This document shows positions 43,544-54,335 of a stretch of 64,000 bases of DNA, in pieces (within the stretch, counting starts at the first letter, position 1; each line of letters starts with the position of its first letter). The notes under the pieces were generated by a model. That model made no database searches. It saw only the letters and a list, made by a program, of their open reading frames with translations, and was not told the origin of the DNA. A program made the position numbers and the translations under genes. Origin of the DNA: Ktedonobacter racemifer DSM 44963 (GTDB lineage: Bacteria > Chloroflexota > Ktedonobacteria > Ktedonobacterales > Ktedonobacteraceae). Where the stretch lies: NCBI RefSeq assembly GCF_000178855.1, contig NZ_ADVG01000001.1:1488001-1552000 (forward strand), in the 5' to 3' direction.

Positions 43544-43666
43544 TGGCTCATGCCCACTTTGGGGGCAGCGGATAATTGAAGAGTCTTTCCAATCGATTCT
43601 CGGAGCACATTTTTGAACGGGAACTATTCGATAAGCTCTTCAATCCCCCAAAGTGGACATGAGCCA
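43544..43666. mobile_element. MITE-like 123-bp element with 22-bp terminal inverted repeats
   Basis: Ends TGGCTCATGCCCACTTTGGG (43544) and CCCCCAAAGTGGACATGAGC (43645) are complementary at 21 of 22 positions; a second dyad (ATTGAAGAG / CTCTTCAAT) lies inside. No target duplication is evident. It could instead be a large regulatory hairpin. The rest of 43523-43879 is empty. Confidence 0.55.
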
Positions 43667-43879
43667 TAAACCTTCAGGAAGTCTCTGATAAATAACTTAC
43701 ATTCTTTCCTTCTTGCTTATGTCTAAATTTGATGCATTTCCTACGTCTCGTGAGGCCGTATGGATCTTAGCTCTCTGTATTAGCGTATTACCATGAAGAT
43801 TCCTGGTCTAGATGTGTAGGCCGTGCGGGTGGCGTAAGTTCCTGTCAAGAACGTTTGGCCTCTGATCTTCGAAATGATG

Positions 43880-45500
43880 CTAAGACATTCGTTCTCTCGC
43901 TGGGGAGATCAATCCCAACTCTTGTGCACGAATGACGGCCTCAGTGCGATTCGTCACCTCCAATTTCAGCAAGATATTACTCACATGCCGCTTTACGGTA
44001 TACACTGTTATCACCAGGCGGTGTGCAATCTCTTGATTGGAGGCTCCTTGCGCAAGCAGGCGAAGGACGTCCAATTCACGCTCACTCAACGGGGAAAGGC
44101 TTCCCTCCTGTGCAAGAGAGGGAGCATGCTGCTGCTGTCCATCCTTTCCACCACGAATGCGCTCCTCGCCTTTCTGCTCCTGTAAAAAGGCAGCTCGCAA
44201 GGTATCGAGATAAGATGCCTGTTCCGGTAATTGATTCTGCGTTTGCAAGGTCGCAAGGAGCGTCTCGATCAACGCTCCTTCATCCACAAAGCAACGAATA
44301 TATCCTTCTGGTTCGGCGAGGCGAACAGCTTGTGAGAGCACATCAAGCGCCTGCTCCTCCTGGTGACACAGGTGATAGGCTTGCGCCTGGAGCAGAAGCA
44401 TCTCAATCACATGGAGAAAGCGCCCACCCTCTCGTGCTTGAGGCACCAGCGGTTCCAAGATGCTCAATGTCGAGATCGGCTGCTGTTGGTGGAGCCAAAT
44501 ACGAGCGCAAGCGACATCTTCACGCTCTCGTGCGAATGGTGAGGGAGATCGCTTCTGATGCACAAGTTGTTCGGCCCAATGCGTGGCGAACGAGAGAGCG
44601 CCACGCTTCAGCCAGAAACGCACCTGATCTCCGATGGCAAGCCAGGCTTGCCGATAGGGGTTATGGATCATCAAAGGTTGTCGCATTGCTGCCTGAAAAG
44701 AGCCATAGGCTGCGTCCAACTCGCCGCGAGCCAGGTAGATACGCATCAACACCAGGTCCCCCAGCTCCATATAGAGCTCCAACGCTGTTTGCTCACTCAC
44801 CTGTAATCCCTTCCGGGCGTGATCCAGCGCGGCATTAAGCTGATTCCATTCCCGCAAGATATCGGCTTGACAGGAATACGCCAGCATCATTCCGGAGAAT
44901 GATATATTGCCCAGTTGCGCTGCTCCATCTATCGCCTGCTGACTCAACTGCCAGGCTTCATGTAAATGCCCCTGCATATGTGAGAAAAAAGCAGCCACGC
45001 TCCATATCGTGAGTTGTCCAGGAAAGTTGCCCGCTGCCTGAAAGAACGAACGGGCTTGCAAGACCTGTTGGAACGCCTTATTACTTTGCCCACTGAAGAG
45101 CGCTAACTGGGCATTGACATAACTGACAAACCCTCGTATTTCATACTCCTGGTCAGGGAGAAGACGTAACGCCTTCTGTGAAAGCTCTCGCGCCGTCTGC
45201 TCTTCTCCGTAGTAACCCACCAGCAAGGCCCTTAAGGCCATAATCTCCCCTTCGATGATCTCCTGCGTTTGCCCTTCCGGAAGCGAATGTTTACCTGGTT
45301 CGCCAGGCAGAAGCCCTGGGTGAGACCATGATAGTAGTTTCTCAGCCATATGGAGCCAGCGGTCTGCATCCGACTGACCGCCTAAGAGTAATAATCTCCC
45401 ATACGCTACGCACAGACATGGGTGTGCCGAGATAACCTGAGATGGTAGCTGTTGCAATCCACGCTTTATACCCAAGCGGTACAGATACCAGATAGTTGAT
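43880..45500 (-). pseudogene. C-terminal half of a MalT-like LuxR regulator (cut by insertions)
   Basis: Reads as helical TPR-like repeats ([20 protein letters not shown] as the first recognisable part) and ends with a LuxR helix-turn-helix: [32 protein letters not shown] pattern with [13 protein letters not shown]. It begins without a ribosome-binding site; the frame runs back to a TGA near 45500. The N-terminal half, with the ATPase domain, is at 48906-50456 on the same strand. Together they would make about 1050 residues, the normal size of this family. I infer a single gene split by IS607 and IS630. Confidence 0.8.
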
Positions 45501-45573
45501 CAAAGCATAACCATCTATTGCAATGATTATCCTTCTCACTTTAACCTACGCCTGTTTACCAAACAGCGGACTA

Positions 45574-46758
45574 GTGCAATCGTCCAAAAGAAAGTAGGAA
45601 AGTAGCCGATATGAGAAGGTATGCAACCCATTTTCATTCGACCACTCACCGAATCCGAGCGAGCCCATATCGAGGCTCACTTACGCTCCGGCTCAGCCTT
45701 TGTGCTACGCCGTTGCCAGATCCTTCTGGCTTCAGCCCGTGGAGAGCGAGCCATCGCCATTGCGCGGCAGCTGGGCTGCGACGACCAGACAGTGCGCAAT
45801 GTGATCAAAGACTTCAACGAGCAGGGGCTCGACGTGCTCAAGAAGGAGTCCTGTCGCCCTCATCGGCTACGCACCAGCATTGCCGACGAGAATCTGCCAG
45901 CCTTGCGCGATCTGCTCCATCGCAGCCCGCGCGATTTTGGTATCGAGCGCAATCTCTGGTCTCTCCCACTGGTGGCGCAAATCTGCTTGTCACAAGGACT
46001 CGTAGCTGCCCCGACCACTGCTGCCAGTGTCCGCCGCGCGCTCAAGCGCTTGGGCGTCAGTTGGAAACGAGCCAAGCACTGGATTACCAGCCCCGATCCG
46101 CAGTATGCACGAAAAAAAAGGCTCGTGACCGCTTGATCGCGTACGCTCAACCCCGCTCTGATTGGGCCATTGGCTTCCTCGACGAGGTCTGGTGGAGCCG
46201 ATTTGCTCTTCCACGCCTTCACACCTGGCAAGATCCAGAGTACCCAGTCCGTTTGGTTGAGCAATCCTGGCAAAAGAATGACCCTGACCCAAAAGCATTG
46301 GCTTGCTATGGTGTCCTCTGGCAAAACGGAACCACGGAGGAACCCGTGCGAGAGCAGATGTGGCTTCGTTTTGTCACAGGACGCCCGGTGAGTGAGATCA
46401 CCATCCAGTTTCTGGACTGGTGTTGTCAGCAATTGGCCGCACAAGGCAAACGTCAGTGGCTCCTCATCTGGGACAACGCCTCCTGGCATGTGAGTAAGAT
46501 GGTGCGCACCTGGATCAGAAAACACAACCTCGCTGTCAAACAAACGGACGAAGGGGTACGGATTTTGCCTTTCCAACTGCCCACCAAAAGTCCCTGGCTC
46601 AATCCAATTGAGCCCAAGTGGGTCCATGGCAAACGCAATGTGGCCGAAACCAATGGGTTGCTTTCGGCTCACCACCTCGCTGAGCGAGTCTGTGCCTATT
46701 ATGGGTGTGCATATGAGCCACATTTATCTCTTCCCGAAAAGGTTTCGTAATCTTGCAC
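45574..46758 (+). mobile_element. IS630-family element
   Basis: GTGCAA at 45574 and TTGCAC ending at 46758 are terminal inverted repeats, each flanked by TA (45572-45573 and 46759-46760), the TA target duplication of IS630. Length 1185 bp. It lies next to, or in the end of, the IS607 element that follows. Confidence 0.75.
45621..46750 (+). CDS. IS630 transposase, two frames joined by -1 frameshift
   Basis: The first frame (45621-46136) gives the helix-turn-helix part, MQPIFIRPLTESERAHIEAH onward. The second gives the DDE domain: IGFLDEVWWSRF (Asp), LLIWDNASWH (Asp), SPWLNPIEPKW (Glu). They overlap at a run of eight A (CGA AAA AAA AGG) where a -1 slip on A AAA AAA would join them, as known for IS630 members. 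Joined product about 376 residues. Whether the frameshift is programmed or a mutation cannot be proved from one copy. Confidence 0.8.
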
Positions 46759-46813
46759 TAGGCGGGAGGATGCACTACGAGCATCCTATGCACCTCTCTC
46801 TACTGAGAGATGC

Positions 46814-48277
46814 TCACTTGTGAGATGATTCCAGGAACATCTCTGGGGGATCCCAGAAGCTCAACTGGACGGGAGGCCCGGCATCCTGGATCCTCTGCTG
46901 ATTCTGCTGTTTCCACGCTTCATGCCGCGTCATGAGGAGCGCCTTGACCTCCGAGGTCGAGCGACATGCCGCCAGTTTCCGATCCCCCCAGCGTCCCGCG
47001 AGCGTCTGTGCGGCTTTGCGGTCGGCCTGGTCTGCGTAACCACAGACCAGGCACTTGAAGGTTTTCTGGTTCGGCCGATTAGCGCGATCGACATAATGGC
47101 AGCGGGGGCATTCCTGAGAGGAATAGGCGGCTCGGACCGTGTGGGCTGCCATGCCCTGTTTGGCGGCGGCCCAGGCCAGCTGCTCTGGGATATGCCCCAG
47201 GTGAGAAGCATACAGATAACTGTTCATCACCCTTGCTTTGAAGCGCATCGAGGCCACATTGAGGTCCTCATAAATGAGTCTGGCATCTCGATGATCTTTG
47301 ACCAACTCATTGACCGCCCGGTTGATCTCTTGCTTGACGTGACGGCTCAAGCGTTGCGACGTTTCAGAACTTGTCGAAGGAAGCTTGCCCTTTGGGACGC
47401 CTTTCTTTTCCAGACAGGCTCGCAGTTTCGCCTTGCGGCGACGCTTTTCCCGATCGTGCTTGTGCTGTCGGGCCATCTTGCCATGAAAACTGCCATACGC
47501 TTTATTGGTGGAGGTCGTGAGGAAATGGGCAATGCCCACATCGACGCCTACTGTAGGGGCGTCAGGCTTGGTTTGAAGAGGAACGTCCTCGTCAAAGGAG
47601 AGCGTCAGCCACCAGACTCCATTGCGCTTGTGAAGTGTTGTGGATGCATTGAGCGTGCGGCCTTCGAGTGCTCGTTTGTGATAGGAGGCGAGTTTGACTG
47701 GGACTCGAAGCGGATTCCCGACATCTAAGGTGGACACGCGCAGCCAGTAGTCGAACGTGGAGTCCTCCGACTTCTCGAGCACCACCACGTTGACATTGGC
47801 TTGGATGACTGGCACACGCAGCACAGGGAGATCCCATTCGGTCCAGGTCGGTTCGCGGCGTTTGAAGGCGGACATCCGGCCTTCCGCCTGAGCTTTGGCC
47901 TGAGCGTAATCAGCCACATCTTCCAGGTACGCCTGATAGGCGTTCGCTCGATTCGTGCGAACGCTTTTGGCAATGCCTGCGGCTTGCTGTATTGCCACTC
48001 GATGCAAGCGGTCGGAAAGATCGGTTTTGAAGACGGTTTCTTGGTACTTGTCCGGGCTTGTCTCGGCCTCGCAAAACAGGGTGGTGTACTGTTGGCACAG
48101 CGGCAAGTAAACCGCCACAAGCTGATCGAGCGCCTCAAGTTTGCCAGGATTGGCCTCAATGAGACGGATATGGGTCACCGCTCGAGTGATGGTCTGCTTC
48201 GTCTTCTTTTTGCGCTTGCGCTTTTTTTTCTCATCAAGCGAGGCTTTTTGGGGCTTCTTGCTCACGGGCGGGTCCAT
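46814..48277 (-). CDS. tnpB: TnpB RNA-guided nuclease of IS607
   Basis: A 487-residue protein with a Lys/Arg-rich N-terminus (KKKRKRKKKTKQ). RuvC-I VGVDVGIAHFL, RuvC-II LIYEDLNVASM, zinc finger CPRC...CLVC and RuvC-III ADQADRKAAQTL are present with the three acidic residues. TnpB cuts DNA under the guidance of an RNA that overlaps the end of its own gene, and helps the element persist at its site. It overlaps the recombinase gene upstream. Confidence 0.92.
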   Translation of the reverse strand: MDPPVSKKPQKASLDEKKKRKRKKKTKQTITRAVTHIRLIEANPGKLEALDQLVAVYLPLCQQYTTLFCEAETSPDKYQETVFKTDLSDRLHRVAIQQAAGIAKSVRTNRANAYQAYLEDVADYAQAKAQAEGRMSAFKRREPTWTEWDLPVLRVPVIQANVNVVVLEKSEDSTFDYWLRVSTLDVGNPLRVPVKLASYHKRALEGRTLNASTTLHKRNGVWWLTLSFDEDVPLQTKPDAPTVGVDVGIAHFLTTSTNKAYGSFHGKMARQHKHDREKRRRKAKLRACLEKKGVPKGKLPSTSSETSQRLSRHVKQEINRAVNELVKDHRDARLIYEDLNVASMRFKARVMNSYLYASHLGHIPEQLAWAAAKQGMAAHTVRAAYSSQECPRCHYVDRANRPNQKTFKCLVCGYADQADRKAAQTLAGRWGDRKLAACRSTSEVKALLMTRHEAWKQQNQQRIQDAGPPVQLSFWDPPEMFLESSHK

Positions 48278-48842
48278 TCTGCTGCAAAGCCGCTAGCACT
48301 TGTTCCGTCTTGCGTTTGGCTTGTCTGCGACCATAAAGACGAGCGCAAAACGAGGGAATGATGCTGATAAAATCGCCCATGAGATCATCGTCGGCGGTAT
48401 CAGCGGTGTTGACGATGACCAGTTTCCGTCCTTGCATAGCCAACAAGGTCTGAATATAGGCCACGCCAAAGCGAGAAGCGCGATCTTTGTGTTCAACCAC
48501 GATCTGCCCGATTTTGGGATCTGCCAGCAGCGCCAGAAACTTGGGCCGCTGATCGTTGATGCCACTGCCGCACTCTTTGACGACTTTGCTGACCGACCAG
48601 CCTTGGGCATTGCACCAGGTCACCAGCCGCTCGGCTTGCCTTTCCAGGTTGTCTTTGTTTTCGCTGCTTGAAACACGAGCATACACAGCGACGGCGTGGA
48701 CCGGAACCGAGCGAAGCTCTGGCGGATCAATGATCACGGTGCCGGTGGGCAATTGATAGCCGGGAATCTGGCCGCGTTTCCACATACGCCAGGCGCTGTT
48801 ATAACTGATCCCAATCTTCTTGGCATAACTCGATAACTTCAT
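48234..48842 (-). CDS. tnpA: IS607 serine recombinase (TnpA)
   Basis: A 202-residue protein: MerR-like helix-turn-helix (MKLSSYAKKIGISYNSAWRM) and a resolvase domain with the nucleophile Ser in YARVSSSENK, then INDQRPKFLALL and VEHKDRASRFG. Same architecture as the copy at 1400-1996, about half identical by eye. Intact; start ATG 48842. Confidence 0.92.
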   Translation of the reverse strand: MKLSSYAKKIGISYNSAWRMWKRGQIPGYQLPTGTVIIDPPELRSVPVHAVAVYARVSSSENKDNLERQAERLVTWCNAQGWSVSKVVKECGSGINDQRPKFLALLADPKIGQIVVEHKDRASRFGVAYIQTLLAMQGRKLVIVNTADTADDDLMGDFISIIPSFCARLYGRRQAKRKTEQVLAALQQNGPAREQEAPKSLA

Positions 48843-48905
48843 ACATCCAAGTATACTCTATCTGCTTGAGATATGCAAGAGATGATGATACTTTGTAATG
48901 GTTGC

Positions 48906-50456
48906 TTATACAAAATGGATACCTTGCAGCCAAAGTGACTCCATCATATCTGCCGCGTGCTCCCAGGCGCGCGCTTTTATCGCATGATCCAGCGCTTCAT
49001 GGAGGTTGCCGTGTTCCTCAAACCATTGACCGGCTCGCGCGTGAAGTTCTGTGATATTGATGCTGGGCGTCTGTTCCAAGCGGTAGCGCAACGCTTCTGC
49101 AAAAAGCGTTTGGTATCGATACTCCCTGTGCCCAGTATCAAGAGGATCGATAAAGAGATTGGCTTGCTCTAAATACTCTAACATCTTTTGACTGTCTGTC
49201 CGTTGCGTCATCTGATTACAGAGGGAGGCGCATAGGAAGTTCACGATAGAGGTCTCGAGCAGGAAGGTTCGTACTGACTCTGGCTGCTGTTGCACCACTT
49301 CATCCAGTAAAAAGTTCAGAATATCACGGTTCTGGCGTAGACGTTGGAGGAGGTTCGCTGTATCAGGCTGTCCCTTGAGAGTAAGGGCGGCCAGCCGCAA
49401 TCCCGCCATCCAGCCCTCAGTGAGGGCTTCCACCTCCTGGATCTCCTCGTTGGTCAGATGTACCTGCATGACCTCGCGCAGGAAAACTGTGGCCTCTTGT
49501 AACGTCGCGGAGAGCTGCTCCTCGCGGATTTCCAGTATCTGATCATATGCACGCAGGCGAGCCAGGGGAAATGGTGGATCGACACGGCTGGCAATGACCA
49601 GGTGAACGCGAGGAATCCGCTGGTCAAGCAGAGACATCAGGGCCGTGTGAATAGCAGGCTCTGTAATACATTGATAATCGTCCAGGACGAGCAGAAGGTG
49701 CTCTTTTCTGTTGGTCAGGGTCTCCATCACGTATTTGAACAACAGCGAATCCTCTGGCATGGATGCCGCCTGGAGACGTGACGACGTCGTCTCTTGATGG
49801 TTGTCCTCTAGTTCCATGAGCAAGGTCGTCCACAAGGTCGCGGGATCATTATCCCTTGCTTCAAGACTGATCCAAGCCACATCTGGATTGCCAGGGGGAA
49901 GGGTTCGTATCCACGTAGCGAGCAAGGCCGTCTTCCCAAAGCCCGCGGGCGCAGAGACGAGCGTGAGCGCGTGCTTCCACCCTTCATTGAGTTGTGCGAT
50001 CAGGCGAGGGCGTGGCACCAGTGTTTGTGACACTGGAGGAATCTCACATGGAGAGAGAACGTACTTCCCTTGATCCACCTTCTGAGATGCAGTCTGGCCC
50101 GCAGACGGGACTGACATAGGCTGATCCTGGCTAGACAGGACACGAGCCACCTCTTCTAATCGCGGCAAGGTCATCTGATTGGGCAAACCAACGTATTTCC
50201 GGGCAAGCCTCTTCCCCACCCGCTGATAGGCAATCCAGTAGAGGTGCTCCCCTGTCCGGGTCTCTTTGCGTGCGGTGAAACGATGCCCATCCCGGCTCTC
50301 AAAAGCAAAAGAGGACACTGTTGAGAGCCAATCAGACCACTGCTGGCTCTCGCCATGCATGAGCCATGAAGTCGTGTGTGATCCAGTCTTCTCGCTCACT
50401 TGATATGCTCTTGCTTGTGGGTCCCAGGTCACCCGGTGTGCTGCTAACTTTGGCAT
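48906..50456 (-). pseudogene. N-terminal half of a MalT-like LuxR regulator (cut by insertions)
   Basis: A 516-residue frame. Residues 1-110 form an extra domain (MPKLAAHRVTWDPQARAYQV, then a FTARKETRTGEHLYWIAYQR segment) not found in MalT. Then the ATPase: PRPRLIAQLNEG, Walker A SAPAGFGKTALLA, Walker B LLLVLDDYQCI, WISLEARDNDP, and helical repeats ending AADMMESLWLQGIHFV. The stop lies in IS607 sequence. The DNA-binding half is at 43880-45500. Confidence 0.85.
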
Positions 50457-50492
50457 TGGTGTATCACTCGCTTAAGAGGAAGAGAGAGCCTT

Positions 50493-50555
50493 GTTCCCAA
50501 TGGCTGAACGCAACATTTGCTCCACTCTCGTTGCACGCAAACGCTCATTGGGAAC
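50493..50555. promoter_or_regulatory. inverted repeat upstream of the LuxR gene
   Basis: GTTCCCAATG (50493-50502) and CATTGGGAAC (50546-50555) form a 10-bp dyad, and GTTCCCAA recurs at 50563. It may be an operator for the divergent region. No gene is seen in the remaining part of 50457-51089. Confidence 0.35.
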
Positions 50556-51089
50556 ACTGCCTTGTTCCCAAAAATCTTCGAGAGGGCAAATACATCGCTT
50601 TCAATTTATTCATCATTGGCGTGAGAGCGGGCACCATTCACGGTTCTTCCTACTTCCCACCATACTACCTCTCACAAGAGGCACATTGATCCAAAGTAGC
50701 AAAGATGCCCCAATGCTCATTTACTACTTCTGCCGCATGACACCATGCATTCTTGCCATCTATACTATGACCACGCAGAGAGAGAAACAACAGGCCACGA
50801 GAGTGTAGACAGCCCTCTCTGGCAGAGCAGACAACAGTATTCAAGAACAATGCCTTTTTTCTTTGGGGTCTGTCTGTTGCTGCTCATTGTACGCGCTTAT
50901 GCTTCCAGTGAGGAAACGCATGAAGAGATAGATATTGCTTTTTCAAGAAGGGAGAGGGAGCACCCGAACGCACGTTGTCTTTTTCTGTTTTGCCCGGCGC
51001 GACCTTGTTACGCTCTTCTGATAGAAGAGACAAGGCAGAAACGCACGAGAACAGGCGCATAAAGCAAGAGGATATAAAAAGGGGAGACT

Positions 51090-51287
51090 ATGACGACAAA
51101 AAAACAGTTGCGGGATATTGTTAAGCGATTGGGATTGGTTGATCTGGGTGAAGCTCAATATTACTGGGAAAGGGAGAGAACGCATATGACGACAATGCAA
51201 GAATTGCAAGCAATCGTTGAGCAATTGGGATTGGTTGATCTGGGTGAGGCTCAACAGTATTGGGAACAAGGGAACATGGACGAAGAC
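51090..51287 (+). CDS. short frame with two similar 30-residue units, cut by an IS
   Basis: Reads MTTKKQLRDIVKRLGLVDLG then EAQYYWERERTH, followed by MTTMQELQAIVEQLGLVDLG then EAQQYWEQ, so one unit is duplicated. It runs into a tnpB element at 51288. If the element is removed, the frame continues without a stop into the histidine kinase gene at 56470. It may thus be the N-terminus of that kinase, or a small separate protein. Confidence 0.5.
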
Positions 51288-51303
51288 GTCAGATACCCTA
51301 CGG

Positions 51304-52605
51304 CTAAAGCCGAGGGCTTGTGTCTGAACTCCACCGCAACTCAGCATACCTTTTCAGGCGTGCTGCTTTGGCTTCATCGTCCGACACATCAGGGCGTACT
51401 GACAAGACGCCCGTTCCTATCCAGTCTTGCCGGATAAGAAGCGTTCTCATGGCAATATTCCTAGCACCAACCAGATCGGCATGGAGCATGTACTGACAAT
51501 TCTTACAGACAAACAGCAAACCATGGTTAGGGCGATTCTCTTTGCAGGTGTGCCCACATTTGGGGCAGGCCTGCGAGGTAGAGTTGGCATCCACCTTGAT
51601 CGCCATACTTCGATGCAAGAGCGCTTTATAAGCGATCATACTGTGCAACTCTGCAAAGGACCATTTGGAAAAGGCACGATTGGCTTTGCGCTGTTTGGCA
51701 CTTTTGCCTTTCCGTCGTTTGGTCTGCTCGCGAATATCTGTCAGATGCTCCAGTCCAATCAAGCTTTGAGAATAGTGGGTAACAATCCGTTTACTCACGA
51801 CATGATTGGCGTTTGCTTTCAACCGTCTCTCTCGTCCACTGATGGCAACGAGCCTTCTCGTTGCAGAACGAGTGCCTTTTTTTTGCAGACGCTTTCTCAG
51901 TCGTGCATAGTGGCGTGATTTGGCAACCGTAGAGATGTCAGCATGGAAGGTGCAATTCCCTTGCATTGTCGCCGTGACGGCAAGGTATCGCATCCCCACA
52001 TCCACGCCAACGACTTGCTTGTGTGTTTCGGGGGTAGGATCAGCCGTCTCCACTTCAAGGGAGACGAGGAGGTAAAACTGCTTCTTGGGCTTGTCATACC
52101 AGAGTTTCGATGCACCTATCTCCGCTCCACGCTGGATCAATGCCACGTGCTTATCATAGCCAGTATAGGGAACCTTGACACGTCCCTCAAGAGTGAGGAT
52201 ACTTACCTGCTGCTCTTTCTTGAACGTGTAATCCTTCTTATACTGATAGGTCAGCGTGGGAGAGAGAAACGTAGGAGCCTTATCAAGCCCTTTGTGCCGC
52301 TTTTTGGTTTTCTTTGCCTTAAGATGAGCAGCGTTGTTCTTCACCTTTGTCCAGAGAGCTTTATACGTGGCTCCAACTTGGCGAGGAACAGAACAGGCCA
52401 TTTGTGAGGGGAGATGAAAACGGAGGCGAATCTCATCATAGGTTCCCTCTTGCAAGCGAACAGCATTGCTTATCTTGCCATGTTCAAAGGCATACGTACT
52501 GACATAGTTGAGAGCATCACGATACGCCAGTTGCATCGTGCGTAATGCCTTGAACTGCTCGGGCGTTGCATTCAATTTGAGTTTTGCTGTTAGTACCGTT
52601 TTCAT
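51304..52605 (-). CDS. tnpB: TnpB RNA-guided nuclease, intact
   Basis: A 433-residue TnpB: MKTVLTAKLKLNATPEQFKA, RuvC-I VGVDVGMRYLAVTA, RuvC-II SLIGLEHLTD, zinc finger CPKCGHTC...CKNC, RuvC-III ADLVGARNIAM. All catalytic acids present. The TAG stop lies in the loop of the right-end hairpin (GGCTTTAGCC), so the guide-RNA scaffold overlaps the end of the gene. The start follows its promoter by 7 bases. ISAs1 has inserted 55 bp upstream of the ATG. Confidence 0.93.
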   Translation of the reverse strand: MKTVLTAKLKLNATPEQFKALRTMQLAYRDALNYVSTYAFEHGKISNAVRLQEGTYDEIRLRFHLPSQMACSVPRQVGATYKALWTKVKNNAAHLKAKKTKKRHKGLDKAPTFLSPTLTYQYKKDYTFKKEQQVSILTLEGRVKVPYTGYDKHVALIQRGAEIGASKLWYDKPKKQFYLLVSLEVETADPTPETHKQVVGVDVGMRYLAVTATMQGNCTFHADISTVAKSRHYARLRKRLQKKGTRSATRRLVAISGRERRLKANANHVVSKRIVTHYSQSLIGLEHLTDIREQTKRRKGKSAKQRKANRAFSKWSFAELHSMIAYKALLHRSMAIKVDANSTSQACPKCGHTCKENRPNHGLLFVCKNCQYMLHADLVGARNIAMRTLLIRQDWIGTGVLSVRPDVSDDEAKAARLKRYAELRWSSDTSPRL

Positions 52606-52612
52606 ACTGTAC

Positions 52613-52642
52613 AGTTTATCATATTTTTCAATAGCTTGTCAA
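52613..52642 (-). promoter_or_regulatory. promoter of tnpB copy 2, predicting leaderless mRNA
   Basis: On the minus strand TTGACA (52642-52637), an 18-base spacer, then TAAACT (52618-52613), then 7 bases to the ATG at 52605. It has the same geometry as copy 1. Confidence 0.75.
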
Positions 52643-54335
52643 TAGAGAAGTCGTAGATGACAGGGCGATGTAAAAGTCCCAGAGAGAAGGCAAAAAAGAA
52701 CTCCCTTGCTACACTGAGAAAAGCAAAGATCTCAACAAGCAAGGAAGGCCGTTGGATGAACTATAACATGCCCCAAGGAGCAAGGGAAGCCGAAGAATGG
52801 TTACAGGAAATCGAAGCGATGTCAGTGTATCGAGCCTTTGAGCAAGTGGTTGATGGCCGGCACAAACGGGGAGTGCGCTACAGCGTTGCCCAAATTTTGA
52901 CGCTGGTCGCGCTGGGCAAACTGGTTGGAATGACAACGCCTGCGGCCATAGCCGAGTGGGTCCGCTTGCGTGCGCAGTGGCTCAAGCAAGTGATAGCCTG
53001 GCCACGGCCCAGCTTTCCGTGTGCCTCAACCTACAGCAATGTGTTGCGCACGCTGGACGCCGAGCAGGTGAACCAAGTGCTGGCCCAGTTTATCCTACGG
53101 GTTGCGGCCACCAAGCGGTGTGGAGAGGAACCAAGCCGACTGCTGGGGCAAGAAGAGGCAAAAACCCATGTCCATCTCGCTTTAGACGGCAAGACGTTGC
53201 GAGGTACGCTCGGACATCACGTTGCAGATCAACAGCCGATGCATCAGGTGGGATTGTATGAGACCCAAACAGGAGTGTTGCTCAAAGAGCAAATTGTGGG
53301 CGAGAAGCAAAACGAGTTGAGCATTGTCTCGGAGTTTCTGACTCCGCTGTGGGTGAAAGGACGCATTCTGTCAGCGGATGCGTTGCATACCCAGAAAACG
53401 TTTTGCACCACGGTCGATGCCTATGGAGGGTTTTATCTGCTGATCGCCAAGGGCAACCAGCCAACGTTGCGCGACGATCTGCATCTGTTTTTCAGCGAAC
53501 CGCCAACAGACTGTTGGGATTGGCGGACGGCTCAGACCTTCGGCAAAGGGCATGGACGCCTGGAGCGCCGGGAACTGGTTGCCACAACCGAACTCAATGA
53601 TTTTCTCTCTTCGAACTGGCCAGGAGTGGCTCAAGTCTTTCGCCTGACTCGCACCATTGAGCGATCGGGGAAGCGTCATCAGGAGGTCGTCTATGGCTTG
53701 ACGAATCTTTCTCCAGCGCTCGCCACTGCGCGCGGACCTTCTGCGCTTGCAACGAGAGCATTGGGGCATTGGTGCGATCCGTTTCGCCGAAATGAGCGAA
53801 AGCTCAAGGATGGCGAGCAAGGAGAAAGCTCCTTGACAACTGATCGAGTGATGTGGGGCGCAATTCCCCATCCTCTGGGTGAAAGAGGAAACGCGGCTCC
53901 CTCACGGTAGCGACTGGTCATCAATCCGTGAAGCAGGGAGAAATGCGGAAGAGCCTGGACCTCGACCAGGTGGTCTCCGCTACACAGGTTCCTACGGTTA
54001 GCGCAAGCGAACGCTCGATGAACCGTCGTCACAGTGAAAGAGCCAACGCGAGGTAAGAGGCTCTGACCAAAATGGTCACGGTCACATAGGGGTCGAGAAC
54101 ATCAATGCGGCTCTCGACTTCACCCCCTTGACCCGGCGGATAGAGACGAACCTACGGGAACGCAAAACACTTGATCGGAACGGAATAACTCTGCGAGAAC
54201 TCTCGCTGGTGGTCGATCTAGCGAGCAGGCAACCAACCGCATGTTCTCGGAGAGAAGGATTGCCGAAGAAGCAAAGGCCTCTGGGAAAGCCAGAGGATAC
54301 GCTGACGTCGGCACGGTGAGATGGAGGATAGAGCC

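Larger units (their letters stand above)
46761..48900 (-). mobile_element. IS607-family element, copy 2
   Basis: tnpA and tnpB overlap by 44 bp on the minus strand. The ends are approximate: the upstream end lies near 48900, where the LuxR frame is lost, and the downstream end near or beyond 46760, where the IS630 has inserted. Unlike copy 1, both genes are intact. Confidence 0.75.

Noticed and set aside
45860..46723. 287-residue minus-strand frame opposite the IS630 transposase
   Set aside because: Shadow; the plus-strand frames contain the DDE motifs.
47341..48361. Plus-strand frames opposite IS607 copy 2
   Set aside because: Shadows of the intact tnpA/tnpB genes.
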